Source: Pseudomonadota bacterium
Lineage (GTDB): Bacteria; Pseudomonadota; Gammaproteobacteria; Burkholderiales; Burkholderiaceae_C
Reading direction: 5' to 3'
NCBI GenBank assembly: GCA_963205335.1
Contig: CAUJIM010000019.1
Coordinates: 38,692-102,691, forward strand
DNA: 64,000 nt
Positions 53,807-61,432 of the stretch are shown here, piece after piece (within the stretch, counting starts at the first letter, position 1; the number at the start of each line of letters is the position of its first letter). Both the position numbers and the translations under genes were made by a program. The notes beneath the pieces were generated by a model, which worked only from the letters and a program-made list of their open reading frames with translations, was not told the DNA's origin and made no database searches.

Positions 53807-55821
53807 GGTGTCGCTGCCTTTGCCGTGGCGACCGACATCCCGCCCAGGGTGTCGTGGGGGGCAGCCGCTGCCGTTTGCCGGCGGCGCTGCAGTCGGTAGC
53901 GCCGATCCAGCACCGCCAACAATCCTCCAAGGGCCATCACGAAGCATCCGGCCCAGATCCAGTCGACGAAGGGCTTGAAATACACGCGAACGATCCAGCG
54001 CTTGTCGCTGAGCTGATCACCCAACGCCGTGTACAGGTCCCGCGTCAGGCCCGGATCGATCGCGGCTTCCGTCATCGGCGATGGGTTGCTGCTGGTGCTG
54101 TAGATGCGTCGCTCGGGCTTGAGTGTGGTCACGTGCTTGCCGTCGGCGGTTACCGTCAGCGTGCCGACGTCGGCGGTGTAGTTGGGCCCCTGGAGCTTGT
54201 GCGTACCTTCGAACCGGAAGGTGTAGCCGGCCATCGTCGTGGTCTCGCCGGGCTCCATGGTTACGTCTTTCTCCATCTCGTAGCCGTTGACCACGGTGAC
54301 CCCGACGATGAAAATCGCCACCCCCAAGTGGGCCAGCAGCATGCCATAGTAGCTGCCGGGCTGCGTCGCAATGCGCCTGCGCCAGCTTGGCGCCGGGTGG
54401 TTCCTGAGCCGTTCGTAGAGGTTGTAAATCGTCGTGCTGGCGATCCAGAACGCGAGGAACAGACCGAAGCCGACGAGGGGCTTCCAACTGCCCAGCAGCC
54501 ATGGCGCTATCAGCGCAGCGACGACGCTCACGCCCAGGGCCCAGCGCAGACGCAGCGCGAGATCCATGGCCTTGGCCTCGCGCCAGCGCGCCAGCGGCCC
54601 GACCCCCATCAGGAACAGCGCGGGCGCCATCAACGGGACGAATACGGCATCGAAATAAGGCGGGCCCACCGAGAGTTTGCCCATGCCGAGTGCGTCGATC
54701 AGCAGGGGATAGAGTGTGCCCAGCAATACCGCCGCGAACGCGACAAGCAGCACCACGTTGTTCACCAGCAGCATGGATTCCCGCGATATTGCACCGAAAC
54801 GCGCGCCCAGGCCCACGCGCGGCGCGCGCCATGCGAAGAGCAGCAGCGAGCCACCGACGACGATCGTGAGGAAGCCCAGGATGTAGACGCCCCGGGCGGG
54901 ATCCGTTGCAAAAGCATGCACCGACGTCAGTACGCCCGAGCGCACCAGGAAGGTGCCCAGCAGCGAGAGCGAGAACGCGATGATGGCCAGCAGGGCTGTC
55001 CAGAGCTTGAAGGTGTTGCGTTTTTCCGTGACCGCGAGCGAGTGCAGCAAGGCGGTGCTGACCAGCCAGGGCATCAGCGACGCATTCTCCACCGGGTCCC
55101 AGAACCACCAGCCGCCCCAACCCAATTCGTAGTAGGCCCAGGCGCTGCCGATGGCGATGCCCAGGGTCAGGAACCCCCAGGACACCGTCGCCCAGGGGCG
55201 CGACCATCGTGCCCACGCTGCATCCAGGCGACCGGCCAAGAGCGCGGCGATCGCGAATGCGAAAGCCACCACGGTACCCACGTACCCCATGTAGAGCAGA
55301 GGGGGATGCAGGATGAGGCCGGGGTCTTGCAGTTGCGGATTCAGGTCTTGCCCATTGGCCGCTGCGGGAATCAGGCGGGCGAAAGGATTGGATGTGAAAA
55401 GGATGAAGAGGATGAACCCGATCGTGATGAGGCCCATCACGCCGAGGATGCGCGCCGTGGTTTCATCGTCGAGGTTGTCGGAAAAAATGGACACTGCCAG
55501 GGTCCAGCTCGCCAGGATCAGCACCCACAGCAGGATGGAGCCCTCGTGGCCGCCCCACACGGCGCAGATGCGATAGATCAGCGGCAGCGCCGAGTTGGAG
55601 TGCTCCGCGACATACTGGACCGAAAAATCGTTGCCGACGAACAGCAGCGTCAGGCACACGAAGGCCGTCGCCACGAACACGAATTGGCCCCAGGCCGCCG
55701 GCCGTGCCAGGGCCATCCAGCTGGTATTGCCTCTGGCGGCGCCAATCAGCGGAAAAACGCCCTGCACGATGGCAAGCGAGAGCGCAAGAATGAGGGCGAG
55801 CTGCCCCAGTTCGGCAATCAT
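53803..55821 (-). CDS. ccmF: Heme lyase CcmF
   Basis: 672 residues with about 14-15 helices. GWGGWWFWDPVENASLMPWL is the WWD heme-handling motif. Four conserved histidines, in HEGSILLW, HPPLLYMGY, HSLAV and HAFATDPARG, fit its b-heme and substrate-heme sites. CcmF with CcmH/I joins heme vinyls to CxxCH cysteines. It follows ccmE in an ATGA overlap. Confidence 0.95.
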   Translation of the reverse strand: MIAELGQLALILALSLAIVQGVFPLIGAARGNTSWMALARPAAWGQFVFVATAFVCLTLLFVGNDFSVQYVAEHSNSALPLIYRICAVWGGHEGSILLWVLILASWTLAVSIFSDNLDDETTARILGVMGLITIGFILFILFTSNPFARLIPAAANGQDLNPQLQDPGLILHPPLLYMGYVGTVVAFAFAIAALLAGRLDAAWARWSRPWATVSWGFLTLGIAIGSAWAYYELGWGGWWFWDPVENASLMPWLVSTALLHSLAVTEKRNTFKLWTALLAIIAFSLSLLGTFLVRSGVLTSVHAFATDPARGVYILGFLTIVVGGSLLLFAWRAPRVGLGARFGAISRESMLLVNNVVLLVAFAAVLLGTLYPLLIDALGMGKLSVGPPYFDAVFVPLMAPALFLMGVGPLARWREAKAMDLALRLRWALGVSVVAALIAPWLLGSWKPLVGFGLFLAFWIASTTIYNLYERLRNHPAPSWRRRIATQPGSYYGMLLAHLGVAIFIVGVTVVNGYEMEKDVTMEPGETTTMAGYTFRFEGTHKLQGPNYTADVGTLTVTADGKHVTTLKPERRIYSTSSNPSPMTEAAIDPGLTRDLYTALGDQLSDKRWIVRVYFKPFVDWIWAGCFVMALGGLLAVLDRRYRLQRRRQTAAAAPHDTLGGMSVATAKAATP

Positions 55822-56273
55822 TGGCGTGCCCCCGCCAGCCCGGGATCCTTGAGCGATGTGGTTTTCAAGGTGTCCGCCACTTCCTTGGGGGTGTAGTTCT
55901 CGTCGTGCTTGGCCAGTACTTGATCGGCGTGAAACAGCCCGCTGTCGTCGAGCCGTCCCTGCGCGACGACGCCCTTGCCTTCGCGAAACATGTCGGGCAG
56001 GAGTCCCTGGAACGTGACCGGGATCGCCTTGGCGCCATCGGTGACTACGAATTGGACGGCCAGGCCGCCGTCGGCGCGCTTGACGCTGCCCTCTTCGACC
56101 AGGCCGCCCAATCGGAAATTGCGGTCGATCGGCGCTTCGTGCGTCGCTACCTGGGATGGGCTGAAAAAGAAGACCAGGTTGTCTTGAAAGGCGTTCAGCA
56201 CCAAGGCGCTGGCGATGCCGAGCGTCGCCAAGCCGCCGAGAATGATCAAGCCACGCTTCGTTCTGGTTTTCAT
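55818..56273 (-). CDS. ccmE: Heme chaperone CcmE
   Basis: 151 residues. One N-terminal helix (8-27) anchors the OB-fold. His123 in VLAKHDENYTP, with the conserved Tyr127, is the covalent heme attachment site of the HxxxY class (not the archaeal-type cysteine variant). It receives heme from CcmCD and delivers it to CcmF. The ATG at 56273 is five bases after the ccmD stop. Confidence 0.95.
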   Translation of the reverse strand: MKTRTKRGLIILGGLATLGIASALVLNAFQDNLVFFFSPSQVATHEAPIDRNFRLGGLVEEGSVKRADGGLAVQFVVTDGAKAIPVTFQGLLPDMFREGKGVVAQGRLDDSGLFHADQVLAKHDENYTPKEVADTLKTTSLKDPGLAGARQ

Positions 56274-56277
56274 CCTG

Positions 56278-56418
56278 TTACTCCAAGTGCCGGCGGCGGG
56301 TGCGCAGCGCCCGAACTTCGGCCACCATGACCACGGTCATCATGCCGAGGGAACCCCAGACATACAGTCCATAGCCGCCCATATGAAGAAAATCCGAGAG
56401 ACTGTGCCAGTAAATCAC
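56278..56418 (-). CDS. ccmD: Heme exporter subunit CcmD (46 residues)
   Basis: A 46-codon gene starting with GTG 56418, which overlaps the ccmC stop (GTGA), and ending with TAA 56278, just before ccmE. The protein runs (f)MIYWHSLSDFLHMGGYGLYVWGS..., has one helix (GYGLYVWGSLGMMTVVMVAEV) and a basic C-terminus (RALRTRRRHLE). FLxMGGYGxYVW is the CcmD hallmark. It stabilises CcmC-CcmE during heme transfer. The GTG start and small size make it easy to miss. Confidence 0.9.
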   Translation of the reverse strand: MIYWHSLSDFLHMGGYGLYVWGSLGMMTVVMVAEVRALRTRRRHLE

Positions 56419-57224
56419 GATATCTCGCTTGCAGTGCGGGGTGGGTGGTCCGATGGAGTCGGCGCGTGGCTATCCAGTTCCCGGGAGACCCAGCCGGTAT
56501 GGCGTTCGCGCTCGAGGATGATGATGCGCACCCGCGCCAAGACCACGGCGATGCAATAGCACCACACCGCGAGCGACATGATCAGCATGCCCACCAGCAT
56601 CGGCGTGGCAATGCTGGGCGCGCTCGACAGGCTGACGGATGCCCCTTGGTGCAGCGTGTTCCACCATTGGACAGAAAAATAGATGATGGGGACGTTCACC
56701 ACCCCGACAAGCGCGAGAACCGCGGTGGCGCGATCCGCGCGCCGCTCGTCGTCGATGGCTGCGTGCAGCGACAGGAAGCCGAGGTACAGGAACAGCAGGA
56801 TGAGCTCGGACGTGAGCCTGGCGTCCCATACCCACCACGTGCCCCAGGTGGGTTTGCCCCAGAGCGCGCCTGTCCACAGTGCTATGAAAGTCATGAGTGC
56901 CCCCGTGGGAGCCAGCGCGCTGGCCAGCATGGATGCCAGCCGCGTGTTGAATACCAGTCCGACGCCGGCCCAAAAGGCCATGGCGACGTAAATCACCATG
57001 GACAGCCACGCCGTGGGGACATGCAAGAAGATGATGCGGTAGGCGTCGCCCTGCTGTGCGTCGGTGGGGGCCACCAGGAAGCCGATGGCCATTCCGGCGA
57101 TGCCCAGGATCACGCCCAGTGCGGCGAACCACCAGATGGCCTTGCCGGCCAAGGGATAGAAGCGGGCGGGTGCAGCGTACTTGAACCAGTTGATTGCTGT
57201 ACCCGAAGCGGGCGATGGGGTCAT
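56415..57224 (-). CDS. ccmC: Heme exporter subunit CcmC
   Basis: 269 residues and six helices. KPTWGTWWVWDARLT (about 124-138) is the WWD domain, and His68 in LHVPTAW and a later His in NTLHQGASVS are the heme-ligand histidines. CcmC attaches heme to CcmE. It begins only four bases after the haoB stop. So haoB and the maturation genes form one transcriptional unit. The C-terminal 35 residues are a hydrophilic extension, longer than in E. coli. Confidence 0.94.
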   Translation of the reverse strand: MTPSPASGTAINWFKYAAPARFYPLAGKAIWWFAALGVILGIAGMAIGFLVAPTDAQQGDAYRIIFLHVPTAWLSMVIYVAMAFWAGVGLVFNTRLASMLASALAPTGALMTFIALWTGALWGKPTWGTWWVWDARLTSELILLFLYLGFLSLHAAIDDERRADRATAVLALVGVVNVPIIYFSVQWWNTLHQGASVSLSSAPSIATPMLVGMLIMSLAVWCYCIAVVLARVRIIILERERHTGWVSRELDSHAPTPSDHPPRTASEIS

Positions 57225-57228
57225 GCGA

Positions 57229-58254
57229 CTAGTGGGAGGTCAGGCCGGAAGCGGAGGCCGTATTGTCGCCCGGAGTGACCTCGAAAACCGAAAACCCCCC
57301 CGCCTGGTAGACCAAAGTGGTGCCGGCAACGTCATGTTGCTCGTTGCCGAGGAACGGCAGGAGGCGCGCCACGAGCGTCTTGCTGGAAGGCGCATCGGTG
57401 AGCGCTACTGCGCGGATGGGTCGATTCTTGCCTTGAATGACGCCGTAGGCGCTGTACTTGTGTTCCTCCAGCCACGCGTGGACGCGCCGTACCATGCTGT
57501 GCACGTCGGTCGAACCGCCGAAGTCCTGAAACGCGACGCCAATCTTGTCGGGGAACATTTGCCCGAGCAGGATGACGTCGCGCATGTGCAGTGCCAGCAC
57601 CACGCGTTTGCCATCGCCCAGCGAGCGCAGCATGGCCACCCCCTGCTCTTCCGGGGCAACAAGCGCCTGCGCGAACTGCAGAAAGCGCTGACGTTGCGCG
57701 GCCGTGCCCGCTGATGGATTGCTGTTCCAGAACGCCTGCTCTATCGCTTCCACGTTGTCGCGGCGGCTGCGCCAGTGGCTGGGAACGAAAAGCGGTACGC
57801 CCAAATGCTGGGAAAAGGCGATGTCCACCTTTGCAAGTGTCTGGAATTGGCGCGAACTGTCCCACCACGCGAATATGGCGGCGTCTTGCGGGACATGCTT
57901 TTTCAGCACGGCCGATAGCGCCGCGACATCTTCGGGGGGGGCGGACAGGGTCAGGAAGGGATCGTCAACGCGCGCCTGCCAGTCCAGCAGTACGGGGCCA
58001 TGGGGCGATTCGGCGATGTCCAGGGTTGCGAGCGGGGCGGGTTGTTCGGTCGACATGACGCTGACCCGCCGGACCGTGATGCCTGCTTCCAGGTAGGGGC
58101 TCATCGGACCGGCATCGCCCGTGGCCAGCGCCTCGCCGACGATGTAGCGGTAAACGGGCGGCGCGGAAAAGTGCTGCCACCAGAGCCACGCCGCGAGCGT
58201 GATCAATGCCAGGCCCGCGATGGTGGCGACCCGGCTGAGAGAGCGGTGGCGCAT
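57229..58254 (-). CDS. haoB: HaoB-family protein of the hydroxylamine oxidation locus
   Basis: 341 residues. One N-terminal helix (about 8-25: RVATIAGLALITLAAWLWW) is followed by a periplasmic domain. Segments such as AAIFAWWDSSRQFQTLA, FVPSHWRSRRDNVEAIEQAFW and MRDVILLGQMFPDKIGVAFQDF fit the HaoB proteins encoded next to haoA in nitrifiers and methanotrophs; their function is unknown. AGGAGG lies 8-13 bases before ATG 58254, an excellent ribosome-binding site. It follows haoA by 100 bases and precedes ccmC by four. I assign it from position and general resemblance; a profile search would settle it. Confidence 0.78.
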   Translation of the reverse strand: MRHRSLSRVATIAGLALITLAAWLWWQHFSAPPVYRYIVGEALATGDAGPMSPYLEAGITVRRVSVMSTEQPAPLATLDIAESPHGPVLLDWQARVDDPFLTLSAPPEDVAALSAVLKKHVPQDAAIFAWWDSSRQFQTLAKVDIAFSQHLGVPLFVPSHWRSRRDNVEAIEQAFWNSNPSAGTAAQRQRFLQFAQALVAPEEQGVAMLRSLGDGKRVVLALHMRDVILLGQMFPDKIGVAFQDFGGSTDVHSMVRRVHAWLEEHKYSAYGVIQGKNRPIRAVALTDAPSSKTLVARLLPFLGNEQHDVAGTTLVYQAGGFSVFEVTPGDNTASASGLTSH

Positions 58255-58281
58255 CACGAGAACCTCCTGGTTTGCACCTTT

Positions 58282-58326
58282 GCCCACTGAACCTCCGCCC
58301 CCGTGCGGGAGGTGGGCTCAGTGGGC
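58282..58326. promoter_or_regulatory. Large intercistronic hairpin between haoA and haoB
   Basis: GCCCACTGA...TCAGTGGGC are the outer arms; CCTCC...GGAGG and CGC...GCG lie within. The 45-base hairpin fills half of the 100-base gap and lacks a T-run. It could be an mRNA processing or stability element that keeps haoA transcript levels above those of haoB-ccm. Confidence 0.6.
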
Positions 58327-58354
58327 GCGGATGCGGCTTTCGTCGGGTGCGAGA

Positions 58355-60094
58355 TCAGTGCTCGCCGTCGTTGTCGTCGCGGTCGCGGCGGCGACCCGCG
58401 AGGCCGCCGAGCAGCAGGCCACCGCCGACCAGCGCCAGGGAGCCTCCCGCGTACAGCGGGTCGGCCTGGAGGCGCGCCAGCAGGGCGTCCGGTGCGCGGT
58501 TGTCCATGGACGAGACTTTCTTCGCGTCCGAACCGCTCTCGAGTTTGCGCACCCGTTGTTCCAGGGCCGCCTTTTCGCGCAGGATGGTGTCCTGCTCGTT
58601 GATGATGGCCTGGTCCTTGATCAGATCGCTCCAGCCGTGCGAGTACGTCCAGCCACCGGGGTTGACGTGTTCCAGACCCTTCATGAAGCGGGCGACGTGC
58701 TGCTCCCACATTTCGGTGAATGTGCGATCCACCGTGGTGGACTGGTTGGCTTTCGCGAAGAACAGGGTGAAGAAGCCGCCTGCCTCGTCCTGCTCCGGTG
58801 CAGGCAGCGCCGGACGATTGGTCTTCTGGCCCACGAGGAGCTTGTCGTCGTAAAGCTTCTGCACCACCTTGCGGGTCTGCTCGACGAGCTTGGTGCCGTC
58901 CTTGATGCCGTTGTCCATCATCGTCAGGTAGGTCTCCGCGAAGCGCGGCGAGTGGCATTGGGAACAGGTACCTTGCCAGGCAGTCTTGCGGTCCTTGAAC
59001 CAGGGGTCGTCGAGGTTGTCCACGATGTTCTGGAACGGCAGGAAGCCCCAGCGTACCTTGCGCACCGTGTTGTGGGTGAACTGGCCCTTGAACTCGAAGT
59101 GGCAGCCCTGGCAGGTCGGGCCGGTGAAGCCGCCCTTGGTGTTTTGATCGGCCAGACGTGCATTCCAGTTCCAGGAGGCACCTTTGGTCTGGTACTGCGT
59201 GCCGTGCTTGGAGTACATGAACTGCTCGAATTCGTTGTGGTCCACGCCGTTGTGGCAGGTGGCGCAGGCTTCAGGCTTGCGCGCTTCCACGGTGGAGAAT
59301 TCGTGACGGGTATGGCAGTTGTCGCACTTGGTCTGGTTGGTGTGGCACATGGTGCAGCTGGCGGCCACTTCGCGTTCCTGCAACGCGGCCCAAGTGGCGG
59401 TTTCGACGTTAGCCATGTAGTCCACCGTGTGCGACGGGTGGCCGTTGTCCCACTGCTTCTGCGGCCAGATCAGGGTGTCGCGCTCCGACTCGGCTTCGGC
59501 GAACTGGCGCAGGTGGCAGCTGCCGCAGACCGTGCGGTCGGGCATGCGCAGATCCTTGTGGTTCCCCGCCTTGGCACCTATGCTCAGGTGGCAATCGGCG
59601 CAGCCCACGTCCTTGAGTTTGGCGCCCTGAGCCAGCAGCCCCTGCGAGTGGAGGTTGGCCTCGACTTCGGTGATGATGCCTTTCTTGTACGCGCGCACGT
59701 CGCTGCCGGGCAGCTTGCGGATCTGGTCCAGATTGGCGTGCACGCTCTTTTCCCAGGATGCGACCCAGCCGTGCGTGACGTCCTTGTGGCAGGTGGCGCA
59801 TTGGTCGCGCGTCACCTGCATGTCCAGATCGGGCGCTTTGTAGAACAGGGTGGGCGCCAGATACATGTCCATCGGGATGGGCTCCCAGAACTTGGCGTGC
59901 TTGCCCTTGGTCAATTCGGCGCGGTAGCGCTTGGACAATCCGTCAAACAGCTCTTTGGGCGTGGCGTCCCGGCTGAGATTGAGTGCCTTGAGTTGTTCGT
60001 CCGGGACGGAGTCCCAGATCGTCGCAGATGCCGGCATGTGCAAGGCCAGCAGGCAAAAGGCCATGGCGAGCAGGCTGAAGATGCGCGCGAGCAT
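58355..60094 (-). CDS. haoA: Octaheme hydroxylamine oxidoreductase (HaoA)
   Basis: 579 residues. Signal peptide [24 protein letters not shown], then eight CxxCH heme sites at residues 99, 165, 190, 247, 257, 277, 328 and 377, the number and spacing of the HAO family. Known HAO oxidises hydroxylamine to NO (and on to nitrite) in the periplasm. [13 protein letters not shown] (477-489) lies where HAO carries the tyrosine cross-linked to the P460 heme; Tyr484 is the candidate. A C-terminal glycine-rich helix (about 548-566) plus RRRDRDD suggests a membrane anchor. GGAGGG precedes ATG 60094. It heads a unit with haoB and all ccm genes and diverges from rpsL. Confidence 0.9.
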   Translation of the reverse strand: MLARIFSLLAMAFCLLALHMPASATIWDSVPDEQLKALNLSRDATPKELFDGLSKRYRAELTKGKHAKFWEPIPMDMYLAPTLFYKAPDLDMQVTRDQCATCHKDVTHGWVASWEKSVHANLDQIRKLPGSDVRAYKKGIITEVEANLHSQGLLAQGAKLKDVGCADCHLSIGAKAGNHKDLRMPDRTVCGSCHLRQFAEAESERDTLIWPQKQWDNGHPSHTVDYMANVETATWAALQEREVAASCTMCHTNQTKCDNCHTRHEFSTVEARKPEACATCHNGVDHNEFEQFMYSKHGTQYQTKGASWNWNARLADQNTKGGFTGPTCQGCHFEFKGQFTHNTVRKVRWGFLPFQNIVDNLDDPWFKDRKTAWQGTCSQCHSPRFAETYLTMMDNGIKDGTKLVEQTRKVVQKLYDDKLLVGQKTNRPALPAPEQDEAGGFFTLFFAKANQSTTVDRTFTEMWEQHVARFMKGLEHVNPGGWTYSHGWSDLIKDQAIINEQDTILREKAALEQRVRKLESGSDAKKVSSMDNRAPDALLARLQADPLYAGGSLALVGGGLLLGGLAGRRRDRDDNDGEH

Positions 60095-60143
60095 GATTCC
60101 CTCCATCGAAGTTGGACGTCTGGCAATCATGGCCATTCACCAC

Positions 60144-60160
60144 ACCAAAGCTAGTGCCAA
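60144..60160 (-). promoter_or_regulatory. Sigma-54-like promoter element upstream of haoA
   Basis: On the minus strand TTGGCACTAGCTTTGGT has the -24 TGGCAC block and a correctly spaced -12 block, except that TTGG replaces the consensus TTGC. It lies 50 bases before the haoA start. The missing C at -12 is a serious mismatch, so this is only a candidate. Confidence 0.3.
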
Positions 60161-60162
60161 GC

Positions 60163-60188
60163 GGCGATGGACTGGTGGTGCCATCGCC
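60163..60188. promoter_or_regulatory. 8-10-8 dyad between haoA and rpsL
   Basis: GGCGATGG (60163-60170) and CCATCGCC (60181-60188) are perfect inverted repeats around a ten-base spacer, about 70-95 bases upstream of haoA and immediately upstream of the sigma-54-like element. The geometry suits a dimeric regulator of haoA. Confidence 0.45.
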
Positions 60189-60215
60189 TTGCGGGCGGAG
60201 ATGGAGGCTCCATGC

Positions 60216-60244
60216 TTGTTCGTGCAAGGTTTTTTTGATACACT
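60216..60244 (+). promoter_or_regulatory. Probable promoter of the str operon
   Basis: TTGTTC (60216-60221), a 17-base spacer with a T7 tract, then TACACT (60239-60244). Both boxes match sigma-70 only partly (3/6 and 4/6). The position, about 90 bases before rpsL, and the AT-rich spacer support it. Confidence 0.35.
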
Positions 60245-60335
60245 GAAAGGCTTTTCGGATCACCAGGGCTTCGTTCTGCCGTGCAGGGCGGCCGGTTGGT
60301 TCGATGCGCTCAGCATCACGTTTAGGGACACAGCA

Positions 60336-60713
60336 ATGCCAACCATCAACCAACTCGTGCGTCAGGGTCGCGCGGTCGAAGTGGTCAAATCCAAGAGCCC
60401 TGCGATGGAAAACAGCCCGCAGCGGCGCGGCGTGTGCACGCGTGTGTACACCACGACGCCGAAGAAGCCGAACTCCGCCCTGCGCAAGGTCGCCAAGGTA
60501 CGCCTGACCAATGGTTTCGAGGTCATCTCCTACATCGGCGGCGAGGGCCACAACCTGCAGGAGCACTCCGTGGTGCTGGTGCGCGGCGGCCGTGTCAAGG
60601 ACCTGCCGGGTGTGCGATACCACATCGTGCGTGGCTCGCTCGACCTGCAGGGCGTGAAGGATCGCAAGCAGGCGCGCTCCAAGTACGGCGCCAAGCGCCC
60701 CAAGGCCAAGTAA
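60336..60713 (+). CDS. rpsL: 30S ribosomal protein S12
   Basis: 125 residues, starting [12 protein letters not shown]. Conserved throughout, including [19 protein letters not shown] and [20 protein letters not shown]. Lys43 and Lys88, the positions where streptomycin-resistance changes occur, are wild type. S12 sits at the decoding centre. It is the first gene of rpsL-rpsG-fusA-tuf and divergent from haoA. Confidence 0.98.
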   Translation: MPTINQLVRQGRAVEVVKSKSPAMENSPQRRGVCTRVYTTTPKKPNSALRKVAKVRLTNGFEVISYIGGEGHNLQEHSVVLVRGGRVKDLPGVRYHIVRGSLDLQGVKDRKQARSKYGAKRPKAK

Positions 60714-60872
60714 GCGGCTTGTTCCAGGAGGGTGTCGCAACTCGCGTGGCGCGAGGGGCGGCGAAGTGGTCCGGCGGCACGATAGGGTGCGCGGATCGAG
60801 TAAGTGGGAGTCCGGGTTGGGCTCTCGCGGCACCGCAGGCGGTGCCAACTGAAGCAGAAACAGAGGTCGAAA

Positions 60873-61346
60873 ATGCCACGTCGTCGTGAAGTCCCCAAAC
60901 GTGAAATCCTGCCGGACCCCAAGTTCGGCAATGTCGAGCTGTCCAAGTTCATGAACGTGATCATGGAAGGCGGCAAGAAGGCGGTTGCCGAGCGCATCAT
61001 CTATGGTGCCCTGGAGCTGATCGAGAAGAAGCAGCCCGAGAAGAACCCGGTGGAGGTGTTCACCACCGCCATCAACAACGTCAAGCCCATGGTCGAGGTC
61101 AAGTCCCGCCGCGTGGGTGGCGCCAACTACCAGGTGCCGGTGGAGGTGCGTCCCATCCGCCGCCTCGCCCTGTCGATGCGCTGGATCAAGGAAGCCGCGC
61201 GCAAGCGTGGCGAGAAGTCCATGGCCCAGCGCCTGGCCAATGAGCTGATGGAGGCGACCGAGGGCCGCGGCGGTGCGATGAAGCGCCGCGACGAGGTGCA
61301 CCGCATGGCAGAAGCCAACAAGGCGTTCAGCCACTTCCGCTTCTAA
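60873..61346 (+). CDS. rpsG: 30S ribosomal protein S7
   Basis: 157 residues, starting [20 protein letters not shown]. It nucleates assembly of the 30S head by binding the 3' domain of 16S rRNA. The 159-base gap from rpsL is GC-rich and structured, in the place where the E. coli S7 translational operator lies; whether it acts so here is not shown. AGAGG stands ahead of the ATG. Confidence 0.98.
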   Translation: MPRRREVPKREILPDPKFGNVELSKFMNVIMEGGKKAVAERIIYGALELIEKKQPEKNPVEVFTTAINNVKPMVEVKSRRVGGANYQVPVEVRPIRRLALSMRWIKEAARKRGEKSMAQRLANELMEATEGRGGAMKRRDEVHRMAEANKAFSHFRF

Positions 61347-61432
61347 GCTTCATCCCCCCTTTTCTCGAAGGCCGGGAGCCCGACACGCCGAACCGCGGCG
61401 GCCGGGCTTTCGGCCGTTAACGAAAGACCACC

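Noticed and set aside
58355..60094. HaoA as pentaheme nitrite reductase NrfA or octaheme tetrathionate reductase
   Set aside because: It has eight CxxCH sites and no CxxCK site, and it is followed by haoB; size and C-terminal segments fit HAO.
60336..60713. Streptomycin-resistance allele of rpsL
   Set aside because: Lys43 and Lys88 are both wild type.
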